NCBI RefSeq assembly: GCF_963576675.1 | Contig: NC_088914.1 | Location: 87,480,441-87,544,440 of the forward strand | Direction of reading: 5' to 3' | Length of the DNA: 64,000 nt | DNA from: Euphorbia lathyris | Lineage: Eukaryota > Streptophyta > Magnoliopsida > Malpighiales > Euphorbiaceae | Shown: positions 58,501 through 64,000 of the stretch, piece by piece | Numbering within the stretch: the first letter of the stretch is position 1 | How the letters are laid out: each line of letters opens with the position of its first letter | Notes under the pieces: generated by a model | What the model saw: only the letters and a program-made list of their open reading frames with translations | Databases searched by the model: none | Told to the model about the DNA's origin: nothing | Translations under genes and position numbers: made by a program

Positions 58501-61500
58501 TATCATGTCCCAAAGAAATCTTGCTCAGAAATTTTGCAACAAATCTTACCTACATATCAAGTGCAAGGATAGCAAATGTGACTGTCGTCCCTCAAAGAAG
58601 AAACACCACAGGAAGCTCTCTAGATTCTCTAAATTCCCTAATTCATATCAAGGGTCCAGACGGCAGAAACGATTCAAGTTTTTCAAGAAAAAGACCAACA
58701 GGAATAAGCGGACTGATCGGTGTTACATTTGTGGTCAAAAGGGGCATTACACTCGTAAATGTCCAAATCAGCCACAAAAGGCTCAAAAATTGGTCCAACA
58801 ACTTTCCTACAGTCTTGAAGATGCAGATGTTGAATCCTTGTACTCAGAGCAAGATGAAGCAACACCAGAAACCATCTTCGCCCTTGAAGATTATACAGAT
58901 TCTTCTTTTTCAGAAGATTCTGATGATGATTTTCCAGTTTCTGATGATTTGCTTCCCATCTATTCCCTACAATCATGCTCATCAGAGAGTCTTACTCCCA
59001 CTTATCCCCTGGTAAATATTCATCTATTGCCGTCCAAATATGACAGACCCATTTCTGTTATTGGTCTTATGGATACTGGGGCTCAAAAGACGATGGTTAA
59101 TCCATCAATTTTGCCTAATACCTCATGGGAAACCCACTATGAGTATTTCAAGGCTGCAGATGGCAAGGTATTTTCCACTACACTCAGATCCAAAAAACCC
59201 ATTGGGATTCAGTTTTTCCCTAACTGTATCATTTGGGTCAAAGTCCTTGGGTCGGCACTTCCAGACAAAGACATCTTAGTTGGTTTTGATGTCTACCAGA
59301 AAGCTAAAGGGTTACAAATTCTTCCTGAAGGGATTCGTTTCAAACGACAATTAAAATTGTACACATGCGTCCCTAAGATGTACTCCCTAGCTGAAGTCTC
59401 ACCAGATTTTTAACAAATTACAAAACTTCTCTTGAAGTCATGTGCTGATTCCCACTCGCAATTCTCGCATCCCTCACCACTTTGGAAAAATAAAGATTTC
59501 TTCATCAAATTGCCTTTCAAGCTTAATGAAGATGTCAATCCTACAAAGGCAACGCATCCGGGCATGACACCTGCTGACCTTCTCCTGGCAAAAGAAGAAT
59601 GTGCTCAATTGTTGCAACAAGGCTTGATAGAGCCAACCACATCTCCTTGGGCTTGTCAAGCATTTTATGTCGAGAAGCGGTCAGAAATAGTTCGTGCAAA
59701 GAAAAGGCTTGTGATTGACTACAAGCCTCTCAATGGATTTCTAAGAGATGACAAATTTCCCCTTCCAAGGATTAATTCCTTATTTGTCCATCTTAATGAA
59801 GCCCATATATTTTCAAAATTTGATCTCAAAGCAGGTTTTTGGCAGCTTGGGATTCATCCAGAAGATCGTTACAAGACGGCATTTTGCATTCCTACAGCCC
59901 AATATCAATGGAGAGTTATGCCTTTCGGGCTAAAAACAGCCCCATCTCTGTTTCAAAAGGCCATGATCAAGATTTTTGAGCCCATCCTTCATAGTGCTCT
60001 TATCTACATTGATGATATCTTACTCTTCTCAAAAGACGTCCAAGCCCATAATAGTCTTTTGGTCCAATTCCAGCACATTGTAGATCAACATGGCATAATG
60101 CTTTCTGAAAAGAAGAGCACTATTGGACAAGACTCAGTGGAGTTTTTAGACATGAGCTTCCATGATGGCCAATATCAGCCTGGACCCCACATTTCTCAAG
60201 AATTATTGAGATTCCCTGATGAGAATCTTTCTGTAAAGCAAATTCAGCAATTCTTGGGAATCATCAATTACATCCGGGAATTCATCCCTCATGTCTCTGA
60301 GCACACTAGCCAATTATCAAAGATGCTGAAAAAGAATGCCCCATCGTGGAGTCACGTCCAAACTAAAGCTGTTCAGCAACTTAAAGTTGTGGCTCAAAAT
60401 CCTCCACCATTAAAGATACCTGGCATTGGAAAGCGTGTTTTACAAACAGATGCTAGTGATGAAAATTGGGGTGCATTGCTTATTGAAGAAGTTGATGGAA
60501 CTTCTCAGTACTGTGGACATGCTAGTGGACAATTCAAAGATGCAGAGCAACATTATCACACCACGATCAAAGAGATTCTTGCGGTAAAAAATGGTATAAA
60601 GAAATTTGAATTCCATCTCATCGACCATCATTTCACTGTCAAAATGGATAACTCATCTTTTCCGAAAATCCTTGAATTTAAAAATAAGTCTCTCCCTAGC
60701 CAACAATTATTGAGACTTAAGGACTGGTTTGCAAAATATGACTTCCATGTGGAGCATATAAAAGGAAATCAGAACCTCATCCCAGACTTACTTTCCAGAC
60801 CACAACCTTCACTTATTACCTCTATAGCCTCCCTACCTTTCATCTTCATTGCATCCTCTACTCCTAAGAATCCTGTAGCCCTTCACCCCTTTCCTCCTAG
60901 AACTAATTTCAAAAATATTTTTGAGATTCAGTGCTATGCCAAAACCCACCTGTTTGTTCACTTCAAAGACTTCCTCACTGTAAGGAACCTCCCTAAACCT
61001 GATGAATTTTACCAAGATTGCCCTTTCCTTATCCTTTTCCGTCTGAAACCCACACAAGATCTCCTCTCTTCCAAATTATGGTGCATTTGGTGCTTAACGG
61101 TTCTTTATTCTATTGCCATTGAAATACCAGTCTTGGAAATGTTTCATCACCTCCATGAAGAACAGCAATGTGATTCTCTGTTATGGACTTTAATGGACTG
61201 GTATGCCACCCTTTCCTGGTGGCGAAAGCAACTCTAGAAAATAATTGAAAGACTCAAGCTCTGGGATAGTGCAACGTCCTATTTATCAACCAGTGCAGTC
61301 TTTATCATCCACAGCCCATACTTCCAAGACATGCAAGGGAAATTTTGGACTCAAAATGAAGCTTATGAGTGGAATACTTTTTTAACTCCAATACAGGAAA
61401 CCAAAGGCAATGAAAAAATGGCACTCAAAAATTATCTTTGTTGCCTTAATGGTTATGATCTCAATGCTAACCAAATTCTTAGTATAACTTTGTACCCTGC

Positions 61501-61828
61501 CAAGCCAGTCAACATTCACTTAGTGTCAAATCGGACTCCATTTATGGCTTCACAACGACAACCAGAACCAGGACAAGCATCTTCTTCCAGATCAAGACCA
61601 CCTCAAGCAACTCAAGTGCCACCTCAAGCAACTCAAGTGCCACCTCAAGCAACTCAAGTGTCAACTCAAGAACCTCAAGTTCCACCTCATTACTTCCAAG
61701 ATTCCCAAGACCCCTATCCGGACCCACGAGTAAGGAAAGGACCATGGTACAAATCTCTGTATGGCGACATTGATTCGGATGATGAAGACTGGAAGAACTT
61801 CAATCTCTCTCCTAGTCATTACATATGA
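55598..61828 (+). pseudogene. Caulimovirid polyprotein remnant: movement, coat, protease, RT, RNase H, C-terminal region
   Basis: ATG at 55598. Regions in order: movement-protein domain (about 55700-56300); a middle part with coiled coil near 57180-57470; coat-like region (about 57950-58650) ending in a basic stretch and a CCHC knuckle CYICGQKGHYTRKC (58721-58762); aspartic protease DTG at 59072-59080; RT with YIDD at 60005-60016; RNase H (about 60430-60800); and a C-terminal region with PPQATQV repeats (about 61600-61670) of unknown function. Breaks: TAA 55673-55675, frame shifts near 55980 and 56650 that cancel, TAA 59411-59413 and TAG 61235-61237. Everything else is one frame, so the ancestor had a single ORF of roughly 2,080 codons. 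The breaks preclude a full product. Confidence 0.85.
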
Positions 61829-62200
61829 AAATATCCAGAAGACATAAGTGTCATTTGTCCAAAAAGTTGTGGTTTAAGTATCAAGTTTGTATTTTTCTTG
61901 CAATAATAATCTAGTGTGATGTGATGTGTAATAAGAAAGATAAGATTCTTATCTTTCTTAAAGATAATGGTGTGGTGTGTAAGAAAGGTAAGATTCTTAT
62001 CTTATCTTTCAAAAAGATAATGGTGTGATGAGTGGTGTGTAAGCAAGATAAGATGTTATTCTTATCTTTTTATTTTGTCTTGTTCCTAAGGTTTTTCCTA
62101 AATAAGGAGGCCTTAGCTCATTTGTAAGATAATCCGTTGCTTCCATTGTAAAATACTCTTTGTAATAAAAGTTATGGCTTTCTAAATCCTTCTCTCTTTC
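61829..62200 (+). promoter_or_regulatory. Viral intergenic promoter region, copy 1
   Basis: Two tandem copies of a GTAAGAAAGRTAAGATTCTTATC-like unit of about 50 bp lie at 61928-62045. CTAAATAAGG at 62098-62107 occupies the TATA position; the inverted copy has CTATATAAGG there. AATAAA at 62270-62275, just downstream in the leader, is the likely polyadenylation signal, as in other caulimovirids where it lies after the transcription start. Promoter activity is inferred from position only. Confidence 0.55.
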
Positions 62201-62355
62201 GAAAGTACTTTCTTAATTTAGTTTAGTCATATCATATCTTAAGTAATGATCCTAGGTTCTGGTCTCCTTGCAATAAAAGAACCATGTCGTGGCCATTAAG
62301 AGTGTAAGAGGCCTTCGTTTCGGTGTGAATTGCAGGAGCTCCCAGTCGCTGGTAT

Positions 62356-62428
62356 TCATATCATATCTTAAGTAATGATCCTAGGTTCTGGTCTCCTTGC
62401 AATAAAAGAACCATGTCGTGGCCATTAA
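62356..62428 (+). repeat. Partial viral leader copy forming a perfect hairpin
   Basis: A third copy of 73 bp of leader (TCATATCATATCTTAAG to GTGGCCATTAA). It is the exact reverse complement of 62455-62527, with a 26-bp spacer between, so 62356-62527 can fold into a 73-bp perfect stem. Confidence 0.9.
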
Positions 62429-64000
62429 CACCGAAACGAAGGCCTCTTACACTCTTAATGGCCACGACATGGTTCTTTTATTGCAAGGAGACCAGAACCT
62501 AGGATCATTACTTAAGATATGATATGACTAAACTAAATTAAGAAAGTACTTTGGAAAGAGAGAAGGATTTAGAAAGCCATAACTTTTATTACAAAGAGTA
62601 TTTTACAATGGAAGCAAAAGATGATCTTACAAATGAGCTAAGGCTTCCTTATATAGGAAAAACCTTAGGAACAAGACAAAATAAAAAGATAAGAATAACA
62701 TCTTATCTTGCTTACACACCACTCATCACACCATTATCTTTTTGAAAGATAAGATAAGAATCTTACCTTTCTTATTACACATCACATCACACTAGATTAT
62801 TATTGCAAGAAAAATACAAACTTGATACTTAAACCACAACTTTTTGGACAAATGACACTTATGTCTTCTGGATATTTTCATATGTAATGACTAGGAGAGA
62901 GATTGAAGTTCTTCCAGTCTTCATCATCCGAATCAATGTCGCCATACAGAGATTTGTACCATGGTCCTTTCCTTACTCGTGGGTCCGGATAGGGGTCTTG
63001 GGAATCTTGGAAGTAATGAGGTGGAACTTGAGGTTCTTGAGTTGACACTTGAGTTGCTTGAGGTGAAGCCATAAATGGAGTCCGATTTGACACTAAGTGA
63101 ATGTTGACTGGCTTGGCAGGGTACAAAGTTGTACTAAGAATTTGGTTAGCATTGAGATCATAACCATTAAGGCAACAAAGATAATTTTTGAGTGCCATTT
63201 TTTCATTGCCTTTGGTTTCCTGTATTGGAGTTAAAAAAGTATTCCACTCATAAGCTTCATTTTGAGTCCAAAATTTCCCTTGCATGTCTTGGAAGTATGG
63301 CCTGTGGATGATAAAGACTGCACTGGTTGATAAATGGGACGTTGCACTATCCCAGAGCTTGAGTCTTTCAATTATTTTCTGGAGTTCCTTTCGCCACCAC
63401 GAAAGGGGGGCATACCAGTCCATTAAAGTCCATAGCAGAGAATCACATTGCTGTTCTTCATGGAGGTGATGAAACATTTCCAAGACTGGTATTTCAATGG
63501 CAATAGAATAGAGAACCGTTAAGCATCAAATGCACCATAATTCGGAAGAGAGGAGATCTTGTGTGGGTTTCAGACGGAAAAGGATAAGGAAAGGGCAATC
63601 TTGGTAAAATTCATCAGGTTTAGGGAGGTTCCTTGCAGTGAGGAAGTCTTTGAAGTGAACAAACAGGTGGGTTTTGGCATAACACTGAATCTCAAAAATA
63701 TTTTTGAAATTAGTTCTAGGAGGAAAGGGGTGAAGGGCTACAGGATTCTTAGGAGTAGAGGATGCCATGAAGATGAAAGGTAGGGAGGCTATAGAGGTAA
63801 TAAGTGAAGGTTGTGGTCTAGAAAGTAAGTCTGGGATGAGGTTCTGATTTCCTTTTATATGCTCCACATGGAAGTCATATTTTGCAAACCAGTCCTTAAG
63901 TCTCAATAATTGTTGGCTAGGGAGAGACTTATTTTTAAATTCAAGGATTTTCGGAAAAGATGAGTTATCCATTCTGACAGTGAAATGATGGCCGATGAGA
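62429..64000 (-). mobile_element. Endogenous caulimovirid, inverted copy 2 (runs off the window)
   Basis: It is the reverse complement of the 3' quarter of copy 1 with few differences: leader (62429-62550), promoter region with CTATATAAGG TATA box (minus strand, about 62647-62656), 3' coding region and RNase H. Relative to copy 1 it lacks one promoter repeat unit (about 49 bp) and about 90 bp of the PPQATQV-coding stretch. It joins copy 1 tail to tail. Confidence 0.88.
62878..64000 (-). pseudogene. Caulimovirid polyprotein C-terminal part, copy 2
   Basis: RNase H and its downstream region are open from the window edge to a TGA at 63526-63528. The same frame is then open to the natural end at 62878. 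The codon that is TAG in copy 1 (61235-61237) is sense here, while the TGA of this copy is sense in copy 1. The PPQATQV array is reduced to one unit. The function of the C-terminal region is unknown. Confidence 0.85.

Larger units (their letters stand above)
55383..62355 (+). mobile_element. Endogenous caulimovirid (pararetrovirus), copy 1, nearly complete
   Basis: It begins with 145 bp of leader (55383-55527), then the primer-binding site, one long polyprotein region (55598-61828), an intergenic promoter region and a second leader copy ending TGGTAT at 62355. Movement protein, coat, protease, RT and RNase H are present; integrase is absent, as expected for Caulimoviridae. The single long coding unit and about 6.8 kb genome resemble petuviruses or florendoviruses; which group is inference. 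The right end stops inside the primer-binding site, where the circular viral DNA has its minus-strand discontinuity. Several breaks make it non-coding as a unit. Confidence 0.85.

Noticed and set aside
61542..61745. Antisense ELLEVALELLEV-type repeat ORF
   Set aside because: It is the reverse reading of the viral PPQATQV-coding repeats.

Overview
This is nuclear DNA of a flowering plant, most likely a eudicot. It is AT-rich, its genes carry many short introns, and its repeats are plant types: Ty1/copia and Ty3/gypsy LTR elements, a plant LINE with an RNase H domain, hAT elements, tRNA-derived SINEs including an Au-like family, many MITEs, and an endogenous caulimovirid. I cannot name the species. 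No bacterial operon, CRISPR array or organellar gene block is present. Only two host genes can be supported well; transposon layers and their relics make up most of the rest.
Layout. 1-4449: copia material whose LTRs face each other in inverted orientation. 4450-6278: possible relic of an unrecognised host gene. 6279-6442: Au-like SINE. 6655-25965: one Ty3/gypsy element with two RNase H domains (Tat-like) and an antisense, intron-containing plant-mobile-domain (PMD) gene. It is cut up by a hAT element (to 12435), a SINE (16818-17004) and a three-LTR copia insertion (17100-24024). 27156-27330: Emigrant-like MITE. 28380-34380: nearly full-length LINE, ending 121 bp before the next gene. 34502-42230: an intact 20-exon gene for mitochondrial elongation factor G, with a 1.1 kb hAT derivative in intron 9. 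42587-44403: MITEs. 44870-53239, minus strand: a five-exon gene for a short proton-pump-interactor-like coiled-coil protein, with introns full of SINE, hAT and fold-back elements. 55383-64000: an endogenous pararetrovirus, one nearly complete copy followed tail-to-tail by an inverted second copy that runs off the window.
How the parts relate. The autonomous-type hAT inside the gypsy element and the hAT derivative inside the EF-G gene share terminal sequence, so one family probably moved both. The LINE split an older MITE in the EF-G promoter. The copia insertion is one event flanked by a single 5-bp target duplication, although it holds three LTRs and a second, doubly deleted body. The viral copies carry different disabling mutations and differ in their TATA boxes. 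Gene structures, splice sites and insertion boundaries were read by eye from the sequence; family names come from recognised motifs, not from database searches.
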